Shown here piece by piece: positions 1 through 6,536 of a stretch of DNA of 9,647 nt. The notes beneath the pieces were generated by a model. It did not search any database, was not told the DNA's origin, and saw nothing but the letters and a program-made list of their open reading frames with translations. The DNA is from SZUA-230 sp964581095 (GTDB lineage: Bacteria; Bacteroidota; Bacteroidia; Cytophagales; Cyclobacteriaceae): NCBI GenBank assembly GCA_964581095.1, contig CAZONK010000131.1:1-9647 (forward strand). Direction: 5' to 3'. The translations under genes and the position numbers were made by a program. Numbering within the stretch: the stretch's first letter is position 1; every line of letters starts with the position of its first letter.

Positions 1-96
1 TGCAAAATACAACTATTTAACTGTATATCAATGTGTTAATTCAAGAAGTTCCCTAAAGATAAATATCCTGATGCTGAAATAGGTTTAGTTGTTGCT

Positions 97-1566
97 ATGA
101 CTTCACTTAGGAAAACTTTACAAAATGTTTTTAGTAAAATTCCGGGCTTAAAAAAATCGATGATAATAAGTCCATCTGACACTTTTAAGAAAAAGTATGA
201 CCTATTGATAGTCGATGAGGCTCATCGATTACGGCAGTATAAAAATATAAGCTGGATGGGTGTTTTCAGACAAAACAACCGAAAATTAGGTTTAGATGAT
301 ACGGGCAATGAGTTAGATTGGATAATTGCCAATAGCAAGAATCAAATATTTTTTTATGATTCTGCGCAATCCGTAAAACCTTCAGACATTGATCCGAAAC
401 ATTTTGATAAATTATTAAGTACCAATAATACGATTAAAATTGAGCTGAAATCTCAAATGCGTGTAAGGGGTGGTATTGACTATATAACTTTTGTAGATGA
501 ATTATTAAACTTGAAACGGAAAGAGAAAAGTTTTTATGCTCCAGATAATTACGATTTATTAATCTTTGATTCACTTAAGGATTTGTATGATCAACTTACC
601 ACAAAAGAAGAGACTTATGGTTTATGCAGATTAATCGCAGGTTATTCCTGGCCATGGTTGTCAGACCCAAAACGTAAGCAGCCAACACTTGATGCTATTG
701 ATATTGAAATAGATGGATTAAAATTACAATGGAATAAGACAGATAAGGATTGGATATATTCAAAAAATTCATTCGAAGAAGTAGGCTGTATTCATACCAC
801 ACAAGGTTATGATTTAAATTATACAGGTGTCATTTTTGGTGAAGAGATCAAGTTTAATAAAACGACAAATGAAATAGAAATTGATGTAAACAAATATTTC
901 GATAAAAACGGAAAAAGAGGAATTGATGATATCGAAGACCTTAAATCTTACATAATTAACATTTACAAAACTATTATGTATAGAGGCATTAGAGGTACAT
1001 TTATTTATGCTTGTGATGAAAATTTACGTGAATATTTCAAAGAACATATCACAACGTACAAACCAGAAAGTAAACTCAGAATTCTTCCGTTTAAAGATGT
1101 TAAACCCTATATAAATGCAGTTCCTTTATTTGATATCTATGCTGCTGCTGGAGATTTTAGTGATTTACAAATTCATAATGAATATGAAAATTATCAATGG
1201 GTAGAATTACCAATTAATATATCAGCAAGCGAAGAATATTTTGTATGTCAAATTATAGGCGAATCAATGAATAAGAAAATCGAAAATGGTTCATGGTGTT
1301 TATTCAAAAAAGACCCTGGAGGCACTAGAGAAGGGAAAATTGTATTAGTTAAACATTATAATATTCAAGATTTGGATTTTGGAGCAGGTTATACAGTAAA
1401 ATTATACCATAGTGAAAAGGGTTTATTCGAGGATAGTTGGCAACACAAAAAAATCATTCTTAAACCAATGTCATTTGACCCTAATTTTGAGAATATTGTC
1501 TTAGTTAAAGATGAAATAAATGAATTAAAAATTGTTGGTGAATTTCTTACAGTACTTGATCTTTAA
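97..1566 (+). CDS. DUF2075/Schlafen-type helicase C-terminal part fused to LexA-like S24 protease domain (5'-incomplete)
   Basis: 489 residues from the first in-frame ATG. Residues 36-45 (LLIVDEAHRL) are a Walker B/DEAH-type motif. FYDSAQS (86-92), SQMRVRGG (119-126), IHTTQGYDL (232-240) and MYRGIRG (294-300) follow in the order of superfamily 1 helicase motifs III-VI and match the DUF2075 (SLFN-g3 helicase) family as I know it. From about residue 340 a second domain begins that looks like LexA/UmuD/S24: AAAG (349-352) as candidate scissile Ala-Gly, GESM with Ser390, and TVK with Lys435. The Walker A motif is absent. Family-like sequence (PDAEIGLVVAMTSLRKT) extends upstream of the ATG back to an in-frame TAA at 37-39, so the true gene is longer and either disrupted or out of frame at the window edge. 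It is AT-richer than its neighbours, suggesting transfer. Target and partner are unknown; a defence or DNA-damage role is inference only. Confidence 0.75.
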   Translation: MTSLRKTLQNVFSKIPGLKKSMIISPSDTFKKKYDLLIVDEAHRLRQYKNISWMGVFRQNNRKLGLDDTGNELDWIIANSKNQIFFYDSAQSVKPSDIDPKHFDKLLSTNNTIKIELKSQMRVRGGIDYITFVDELLNLKRKEKSFYAPDNYDLLIFDSLKDLYDQLTTKEETYGLCRLIAGYSWPWLSDPKRKQPTLDAIDIEIDGLKLQWNKTDKDWIYSKNSFEEVGCIHTTQGYDLNYTGVIFGEEIKFNKTTNEIEIDVNKYFDKNGKRGIDDIEDLKSYIINIYKTIMYRGIRGTFIYACDENLREYFKEHITTYKPESKLRILPFKDVKPYINAVPLFDIYAAAGDFSDLQIHNEYENYQWVELPINISASEEYFVCQIIGESMNKKIENGSWCLFKKDPGGTREGKIVLVKHYNIQDLDFGAGYTVKLYHSEKGLFEDSWQHKKIILKPMSFDPNFENIVLVKDEINELKIVGEFLTVLDL

Positions 1567-1832
1567 AATATGGCCAGACCTTCATCCATACACATTGGCA
1601 AGTAGCCGAAAGCAGCCACACAAATCTAGACTCGCCAAAGAGTATGGCTGCCCCCAATGACGAAGAGAACGCACGGGCATACAATTGGCTGTACGGCATG
1701 GCGGTTTCTTGGTATGCAGACAATTCTGCATAAAATATTAACATTAAGCTATCTCGGATAGTTATACTGGTTGATAGCCACTACGTCTGTATAGCAGAAA
1801 CCGATATGATAAACTGAATTATATTGATCGGG
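1567..1832. other. Non-coding, inverted-repeat-rich intergenic stretch between convergent genes
   Basis: 266 bases lie between the helicase stop and the glycoside hydrolase stop, with no credible gene. A nested inverted repeat spans 1593-1659: CATTGG (1593-1598) pairs with CCAATG (1654-1659), and inside it GCAGCCA (1612-1618) pairs with TGGCTGC (1645-1651). A perfect 8-base stem with a CAAT loop follows: TATGCAGA (1713-1720) and TCTGCATA (1725-1732). A small stem CTATC/GATAG lies at 1749-1761, and GGTTAC/GTAACC (1831-1851) overlaps the stop codon of the minus-strand hydrolase. None has a T-tract typical of an intrinsic terminator. Base composition of about 1571-1730 is richer in GC than the helicase gene it follows, so it may be the remnant of a dispersed element. 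Function is unknown. Confidence 0.5.
1593..1732. repeat. Nested and simple inverted repeats, candidate structured or recombination-related element
   Basis: Outer arms CATTGG/CCAATG and inner arms GCAGCCA/TGGCTGC are all exact complements, giving a two-tier cruciform at 1593-1659. The independent hairpin TATGCAGA-CAAT-TCTGCATA at 1713-1732 is perfect over 8 pairs. The two-tier arrangement superficially recalls integron attC sites, but I cannot identify the conserved core trinucleotides, so I do not call it one. Whether it is repeated elsewhere in the genome cannot be told from this window. Confidence 0.4.
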
Positions 1833-2951
1833 TTACTTAATTAATGTAACCAACCTGATTATTTCTACTTCATCTTCACGATAAGGTGTACCATCTTTCC
1901 GAAAAATATCATGGTGCCAGGGATCCGGATCACCGGTGTATTTTTTGCTCCAGCTATCCCATGGAAATTTTGTCTGGGTTTTGCCATCGACCAATCCCCA
2001 GTTGTAAGCGCTTATATTATTCTCTTTAAGAAATGGCAACATTGTTTCGAAATTGTTGTTATTGCCACGCGCCAGGTACTCGGTGCAAAGAAGAGGACGG
2101 TTATATCTCATAAGTTTCAGGATATTTTTTTGTGAGGGATCGGGGGCACCGTAAGCATGGAATGAAATGATATCTGAGGCCTCCACCATATAGGAACTGA
2201 TTTTATTGAGGCTATCGGCTTCCCAATTACCGTACCATATCCCAGCAGTTAGTGGCTGACTTGGATTGACCTGACGTGACCATTCGAAAGCTTTTTTTAA
2301 TAGTTCAAATGCCATCTCCTGCTTATTTTCAATGTCAATATCACCAAACCTGTTATCAGGTTCGTTAAAAATATCCCAACCATTGATACGCGGATCCTCC
2401 GCAAAATGGCTAACGGTTCCTTTTACATACCGTTCAAGCGTCTTCCAACTCGATGAATCTCCCAGGATGTCCTTTCCAGGGCTCTGGACCCATCCGGAAT
2501 TATGAAGGAAAGGAATTGGTTCAGGTTGTTCACCGGGTTTTGGGAATGGATTCCAAACACCATCCAGTAATACAAAAAGTACTCCAATGTTGTGGCTATC
2601 TGCAATATCAAGAAATTGATCCATGCGATTCAGAAATCCGGTGCTATCCTGAACCCACAATATATCATGCAAATAAACCCGTACTGAATTAAAACCAATT
2701 GATGAGGCCCAATTCAGTTCTTTGTCAATTGTTTCAGGATCGAATGTGGTTTCCTGCCACATTTCTAATTGGTTAATGGCAGTACTGGGAATAAAATTGC
2801 ACCCGACCAGCCAACCCGTTTTTTGCTGCCAGGACTGTGCTTCTGCTATAGTCCAGCGCGATCCTTGTTCAGGTAATTCCGGTTCCTGTTTGGCAGTACA
2901 ATTTGATAGAACAAATGCTAAAAAGGGATAAAACAGGTGGATGTATCTCAC
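1833..2951 (-). CDS. Lipoprotein glycoside hydrolase, GH5-like (clan GH-A)
   Basis: 372 residues. A short positively charged and hydrophobic leader ends in lipobox LSNC with Cys18, predicting export and lipidation. The rest reads as a clan GH-A TIM barrel: FNSVRVYLHD (87-96), DIFNEPDN (193-200) with Glu197 as the expected acid/base preceded by Asn196, SFHAYG (263-268), LCTEYLAR (288-295) with Glu291 as the expected nucleophile, and AYNWGLVDG (315-323) with the substrate-platform Trp318. Relatives in Bacteroidota are often labelled cellulase family or 1,4-beta-xylanase; the actual substrate cannot be read here. The start is GTG at 2951-2949: an in-frame TGA lies three codons upstream, no ATG occurs before residue 64, and GAGG sits 4 bases before the GTG. 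Only 19 bases separate it from the upstream serine hydrolase gene, suggesting one transcript. Confidence 0.85.
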   Translation of the reverse strand: MRYIHLFYPFLAFVLSNCTAKQEPELPEQGSRWTIAEAQSWQQKTGWLVGCNFIPSTAINQLEMWQETTFDPETIDKELNWASSIGFNSVRVYLHDILWVQDSTGFLNRMDQFLDIADSHNIGVLFVLLDGVWNPFPKPGEQPEPIPFLHNSGWVQSPGKDILGDSSSWKTLERYVKGTVSHFAEDPRINGWDIFNEPDNRFGDIDIENKQEMAFELLKKAFEWSRQVNPSQPLTAGIWYGNWEADSLNKISSYMVEASDIISFHAYGAPDPSQKNILKLMRYNRPLLCTEYLARGNNNNFETMLPFLKENNISAYNWGLVDGKTQTKFPWDSWSKKYTGDPDPWHHDIFRKDGTPYREDEVEIIRLVTLIK

Positions 2952-2970
2952 TTTGCCTCAATTTAAACTT

Positions 2971-4406
2971 TTATTCCCCTACCAGCGCCTGGTAAACCAA
3001 TACGTGGAATTTATCATGAACTTCACCATGTGTTGTCGGGGCCATCTGGGTCATGAGTGTTGCCGAAAGTTCCTCTTCAGGATCCATCCAGTAGGTAGTA
3101 CTGAAATATCCACCCCATGCATAGTTGCCAACAGAATTTAGTGTCAGGTGCTTTTGTTCATTTGTAACCAAAGCGAATCCCAGTCCGAATTCAGCGCCTC
3201 CCCAGATCCGCAAATCACCAATCTGGTTGGTAGTGATGAGGTCGATAGTTTTCCTTCCCAGCAATCTTTGACCGTTTAACTCACCACCGTTTAATAGCAT
3301 TTGCATAAACCGCGTATAGTCCATGGCCGTGGCATTTAAACCTGCCCCACCTGAGAAATAACTCATTCCTCCTTCAAAGGGGTAATTATAATTTTCATCC
3401 TCTGACGGTTTGATACCATCCTCGGTACTTTCATAAATAGTCACCAACCGGTCTAATTTATCTTCTGGCAGGTAAAAGTGGGAATCATTCATTTCCAGGG
3501 GCTTAAATATTTTTTCTGTGAAATATTCCTCAAGCGTCATACCCGACAATACTTCTACAAGGTAGCCAACCACATCAGTATTCAATCCATAAGCCCATTC
3601 CGATCCTGGTTCAAAAAGCAGGGGTTGTTTAGCCAGCAATTTGATCTTGGCACCCAGGATGGCATCTGATACCACAAAGCCATCGGTTATGCCGGCCGGT
3701 TCGTAGAAAAAATTCATTTTAGGATGAATAAAGCCATATCCAATACCCGATGTATGTGTCAGCAGCTGACGAAAGGTTATTTGACTTTTGGCCGGTTCGG
3801 TTTCATATTTCCCGGATTCAAGATCAATCTCGACAAGTACCACGGGATTTTCAAATTCCGGAATATATTTATGCACAGGGTCATCGAGCAGAAATTCCCC
3901 CTCTTCGTATAGCATCATTAATGCCACCGACGTGATTGCTTTGGTTTGTGAAGCAATCCTGAAGATATCATCGGTTTTCATTTCCAGGCTTTGTTCAACA
4001 TTTTTGAACCCAAAACTCTTCTTGTAAACAACTTTNNNNNNNNNNNNNNNNNNNNNNNNNNNNNNNNNNNNNNNNNNNNNNNNNNNNNNNNNNNNNNNNN
4101 NNNNNNNNNNNNNNNNNNNNNNNNNNNNNNNNNNNTTTCCAGGCTTTGTTCAACATTTTTGAACCCAAAACTCTTCTTGTAAACAACTTTCCCTTTGCGT
4201 GCAATTACGGCTACGGCGCCAGGGATCCAGTTATTTTCAATGTATTCATTTATTACCTTGTCAATTCTCTCCAATCTTGTAGAGGATATACCTACAGATT
4301 CCGGGGTTACTTCTGACAAATCCGGTAGTAATTTGCTTTCGTTTGTGGATTGAGGCTGACAGCCAATAAATAAGAGTACAAGGAGAAATGCGCTAATTGG
4401 TTTCAT
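2971..4406 (-). CDS. Lipoprotein serine hydrolase, beta-lactamase/esterase (class C-like) family, split by an assembly gap
   Basis: As given the reading frame is broken by 100 Ns with a duplicated 55-base flank. Removing one flank plus the Ns (155 bases) leaves 1281 bases, a clean 426-residue ORF reading from residues 1-90 (4406-4137) straight into the remaining 336. Leader ends in LFIGC (lipobox Cys16). Family motifs, numbered on the joined protein: IASQTK with Ser101/Lys104 (SxxK nucleophile and general base), WAYGLNTDVVG around Tyr221 (second motif, as in EstB-like esterases), GGAGL (301-305), and YAWGGY with WGG at 379-381 (third motif; W-G-G rather than K-T-G, again esterase-like). This favours an esterase/DD-peptidase-like hydrolase over an antibiotic-destroying beta-lactamase. 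It probably heads an operon with the glycoside hydrolase just downstream. Substrate unknown. Confidence 0.88.
3981..4190. repeat. Identical 55-base duplication flanking the N gap (assembly artefact)
   Basis: Bases 3981-4035 and 4136-4190 are identical over all 55 positions, and the Ns fill the space between them. A shared terminal k-mer of 55 is what two adjoining contigs from a de Bruijn assembler would show. Collapsing the copies restores an uninterrupted hydrolase gene (residues ...VEQSLE then MKTDDIF...), which a true duplication would not do. Confidence 0.92.
4036..4135. other. Assembly gap of 100 Ns
   Basis: Exactly 100 Ns, a conventional placeholder length for a gap of unknown size. 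It lies inside the serine hydrolase gene, between two identical 55-base stretches, so the real gap is most likely an overlap rather than missing sequence. Confidence 0.97.
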
Positions 4407-4428
4407 GAATTGGTTTTTGGTTAGAAAA

Positions 4429-4458
4429 GCAAATTACCAAATTAATCCAATAAATCAA
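4429..4458 (-). promoter_or_regulatory. Candidate Bacteroidota-type promoter for the serine hydrolase / glycoside hydrolase operon
   Basis: Reading the minus strand, TTG (4458-4456) is followed after exactly 19 bases by TAATTTGC (4436-4429), close to the Bacteroidota -33 TTTG / -7 TAnnTTTG pattern though with one spacer base fewer in the -7 box. It ends 23 bases before the ATG at 4406. The region is AT-rich, so a chance match is possible. Confidence 0.35.
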
Positions 4459-4489
4459 TATAATAGAATCAACCCTCGAAAGTTGCAGG

Positions 4490-5071
4490 TTAATTACAAA
4501 GCGCAATGGATCGTCCATCGGCATCAGCAAGTTCAGCGAACCATACTACTGCATATTCCTTATAAATACCAACACCCATGGAATTCCAGGTAACCTTTTT
4601 CCAGGTGGAAGAATTGATCATAACCTGGTGATGAGGTTGACTTTTTTGCCAGCCGGTGAGTGCTTCGCCCGGGGTAACCCCATCGGAGGAATACGAAAGA
4701 ATTTCATAGCCATTCGAATCGAATCCGGATATTTCCCTGGGTTTATCCCACATACATTTCGCCTTCTTGTGGTCATTGGTATAGCAACATGACGACCAGT
4801 CACCCTTTTTGGACCAGGAATGAGGATTACATTTTGCACCTCTTTTGAACGCATAGTTTTCAGACAAATCCCTTACATGCGCCTGGGAAACTTTGGTAAG
4901 TGCCCTGGAAAACGGGATGGGTTGTAATTCCAATGTTTCACGGTATGCATTGATTACTTCGTATAATTTTTTTTCATCCTGCGATAAGCATACATCCAAT
5001 GAAATATTTCCTGGCTTTTGGTCAGTAATGATGTTTGAAAGTACCAGGATAATTGATATAAAAATTCCCAT
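4490..5071 (-). CDS. Secreted CAP/SCP-domain protein
   Basis: 193 residues. Residues 1-15 are hydrophobic and fit a short signal peptide; no other in-frame start is available because TAA lies four codons upstream. The rest matches the CAP (SCP/PR-1-like) fold: VINAYRETL (39-47), LTKVSQAHVRDL (58-69), NPHSW with His84, GYEILSYSS with Glu123, a GWQKSQPHHQVMIN segment (140-153) equivalent to the family's GxHxxxx region, and MGVGIYKEYAVVWFAE (165-180). His84, Glu123 and His147/148 are candidates for the CAP metal-binding cluster. Cys28, 81, 95, 96, 106 and 192 suggest disulfides outside the cytoplasm. Bacterial CAP proteins have no single established activity, so no function is assigned. It lies 83 bases upstream of the serine hydrolase, same strand, and divergent from icd. 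Confidence 0.85.
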   Translation of the reverse strand: MGIFISIILVLSNIITDQKPGNISLDVCLSQDEKKLYEVINAYRETLELQPIPFSRALTKVSQAHVRDLSENYAFKRGAKCNPHSWSKKGDWSSCCYTNDHKKAKCMWDKPREISGFDSNGYEILSYSSDGVTPGEALTGWQKSQPHHQVMINSSTWKKVTWNSMGVGIYKEYAVVWFAELADADGRSIALCN

Positions 5072-5125
5072 TTTAAAGGTTTACGATATACAGATTAATA
5101 ATGTTTTATTTGATGATTTTTCTCC

Positions 5126-5156
5126 TTTCTAAACCGTCTATTATTCACTATCTTCG
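5126..5156 (+). promoter_or_regulatory. Candidate promoter of icd
   Basis: TTTC (5126-5129), then 19 bases, then TATCTTCG (5149-5156) fits the Bacteroidota -33 TTTG / -7 TAnnTTTG pattern with one mismatch in each box. Transcription would begin near 5163, about 45 bases before the ATG at 5209. This excludes the longer ORF starting at 5101 from the transcript. Confidence 0.45.
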
Positions 5157-5208
5157 CTGCCCTGATACGAAAAATGAATTCATTATTATAATTACAAATA
5201 TACAGATC

Positions 5209-6435
5209 ATGAGTGGACAAAAAATTGAAATAGAGAACGGCAATCTTAACGTTGGGGATAGTCCCATTATTCCTTTTATTGAAGGCGACGGGACAGGAGT
5301 AGATATCTGGCCTGCAGCAAAAAAAGTGTTGGATGCTGCCGTTGAGAAAGCCTATAATGGTACAAAAAAGATTGAATGGAAAGAGGTGCTGGCGGGTGAA
5401 AAAGCGTATAATGCCACAGGTGAATGGTTGCCTAAGGAAACACTTGATGCTTTTAGGGAATACCTGGTTGGAATTAAGGGACCACTCACAACCCCTATAG
5501 GAGGAGGTATTCGGTCGCTGAATGTTGCTTTACGCCAGGAATTGGATTTATATGCATGTGTAAGGCCTGTCAGATGGTTTGATGGTACGCCATCACCGGT
5601 AAAAGAACCTGGGAAAACGGATATGGTTATCTACAGGGAGAACACGGAAGATATTTATGCCGGTATAGAATTTCTTGATGGGACCGAGGATGCCGAAAAA
5701 TTCAAAGAACTATTCAAGGCAGCTTTCCCGGAAAGATATAAAAAAGTACGTTTCCCTGACTCTACCGGATTTGGTATAAAACCGGTGTCAAAAGAAGGCA
5801 CCGAGCGCCTGGTACGGGCAGCCATTGAACATGCATTTACCAGAAAACGTGACTCGGTTACCCTGGTTCACAAAGGGAACATCATGAAATATACTGAAGG
5901 AGCATTCAGGGACTGGGGTTATGCGCTTGCTAAAAATGAATTTGGAGCAATTGATTACCAGGGTGGGCCATGGCAGGTTATCGAACGGGATGGACATCAG
6001 GTGATCATCAAGGATGTAATTGCTGACGCATTTTTACAACAAATACTTACACGACCTGATGAATATGCAGTGATAGCAACCCTTAATCTTAATGGGGATT
6101 ATATATCAGATGCACTTGCTGCAATTGTAGGGGGTATCGGCATTGCGCCGGGTGCAAATATCAACTACGTAACGGGGACAGCCATTTTTGAAGCAACTCA
6201 TGGTACAGCTCCAAAATATGCCGGCCAGGATAAAGTGAATCCCGGTTCTTTAATCCTTTCAGGTGCAATGATGTTTGAGTACCTGGGATGGCAGGAAGCC
6301 GCAGACCTTATTTATAAGGGAATTAGCGGAAGTATCAACAAAAGGCGTGTTACCTACGATTTTGAGCGCCTGATGGAAGGGGCAACACTTCTTAAATGTT
6401 CTGAATTTGGTGATGAAATAATATCTAATATGTAA
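5209..6435 (+). CDS. icd: NADP-dependent isocitrate dehydrogenase
   Basis: 408 residues, close in length and sequence to the 416-residue E. coli Icd. It oxidatively decarboxylates isocitrate to 2-oxoglutarate in the TCA cycle, making NADPH in the cytoplasm. Visible residues: FIEGDGTG (23-30); IRSLNVALRQ with Ser103, Asn105 and Arg109 (Ser103 matches the serine phosphorylated by AceK in E. coli); Arg119; YRENTEDIY with Arg143 and Tyr150; VHKGN with Lys222; IADAF with Asp273; NLNGDYISD with Asp297 and Asp301; and HGTAPKYAG with Lys336-Tyr337, the pair that selects NADP over NAD. An ATG at 5101 is in frame, but its 36-residue hydrophobic extension is unlike the family and overlaps the promoter, so ATG 5209 (MSGQKIEIE) is preferred. 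Monocistronic by its own promoter and terminator. Confidence 0.97.
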   Translation: MSGQKIEIENGNLNVGDSPIIPFIEGDGTGVDIWPAAKKVLDAAVEKAYNGTKKIEWKEVLAGEKAYNATGEWLPKETLDAFREYLVGIKGPLTTPIGGGIRSLNVALRQELDLYACVRPVRWFDGTPSPVKEPGKTDMVIYRENTEDIYAGIEFLDGTEDAEKFKELFKAAFPERYKKVRFPDSTGFGIKPVSKEGTERLVRAAIEHAFTRKRDSVTLVHKGNIMKYTEGAFRDWGYALAKNEFGAIDYQGGPWQVIERDGHQVIIKDVIADAFLQQILTRPDEYAVIATLNLNGDYISDALAAIVGGIGIAPGANINYVTGTAIFEATHGTAPKYAGQDKVNPGSLILSGAMMFEYLGWQEAADLIYKGISGSINKRRVTYDFERLMEGATLLKCSEFGDEIISNM

Positions 6436-6456
6436 AGTTATACTGGACAAGAATGT

Positions 6457-6489
6457 GAGGCTTTCTGTAATTTGCAGGAAGCCTCTTTT
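6457..6489 (+). terminator. Rho-independent terminator of icd
   Basis: GAGGCTTTCTG (6457-6467) and CAGGAAGCCTC (6475-6485) form an 11-pair stem with a single T:G wobble and a 7-base loop TAATTTG, followed directly by TTTT (6486-6489). It starts 21 bases after the icd stop. Confidence 0.9.
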
Positions 6490-6516
6490 GATTTAGGCTT
6501 TCCCAAAGTAAATTTA
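6487..6516 (+). promoter_or_regulatory. Candidate promoter of the NAD(P)H-hydrate repair gene
   Basis: TTTG (6487-6490), 18 bases, then TAAATTTA (6509-6516) resembles the Bacteroidota promoter pattern with one mismatch in the -7 box. The -33 box overlaps the T-tract of the icd terminator. The leader would be only about 14 bases to the ATG at 6537. An alternative -7 box, TAGTGTTG, lies at 6517-6524. Confidence 0.33.
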
Positions 6517-6536
6517 TAGTGTTGCTATAGCCTACT

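Noticed and set aside
1593..1659. Integron attC site
   Set aside because: It is two-tier paired, but I could not identify the conserved GTT/AAC core sites, and there is no integrase or cassette series in the window.
1547..1744. 65-residue minus-strand reading frame in the spacer after the helicase
   Set aside because: It overlaps the 3' end of the helicase gene, has no recognisable domain or signal, and its sequence is explained by the inverted repeats.
1831..1851. Intrinsic terminator at the end of the glycoside hydrolase gene
   Set aside because: GGTTAC/GTAACC is short, overlaps the stop codon and is not followed by a T-tract on the minus strand.
1911..2931. Several plus-strand reading frames of 62-79 residues opposite the glycoside hydrolase
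   Set aside because: They are shadows of the hydrolase gene with no family features; the minus-strand frame has the catalytic motifs and signal peptide.
3978..4406. Separate short hydrolase fragment, or a frameshifted pseudogene
   Set aside because: The break coincides with the Ns and the duplicated 55-mer; collapsing them gives one intact frame, so it is an assembly artefact.
5101..5208. 36-residue hydrophobic N-terminal extension of isocitrate dehydrogenase from the ATG at 5101
   Set aside because: The family starts close to MSGQK at 5209, the extension has no counterpart in Icd, and the candidate promoter lies inside it.
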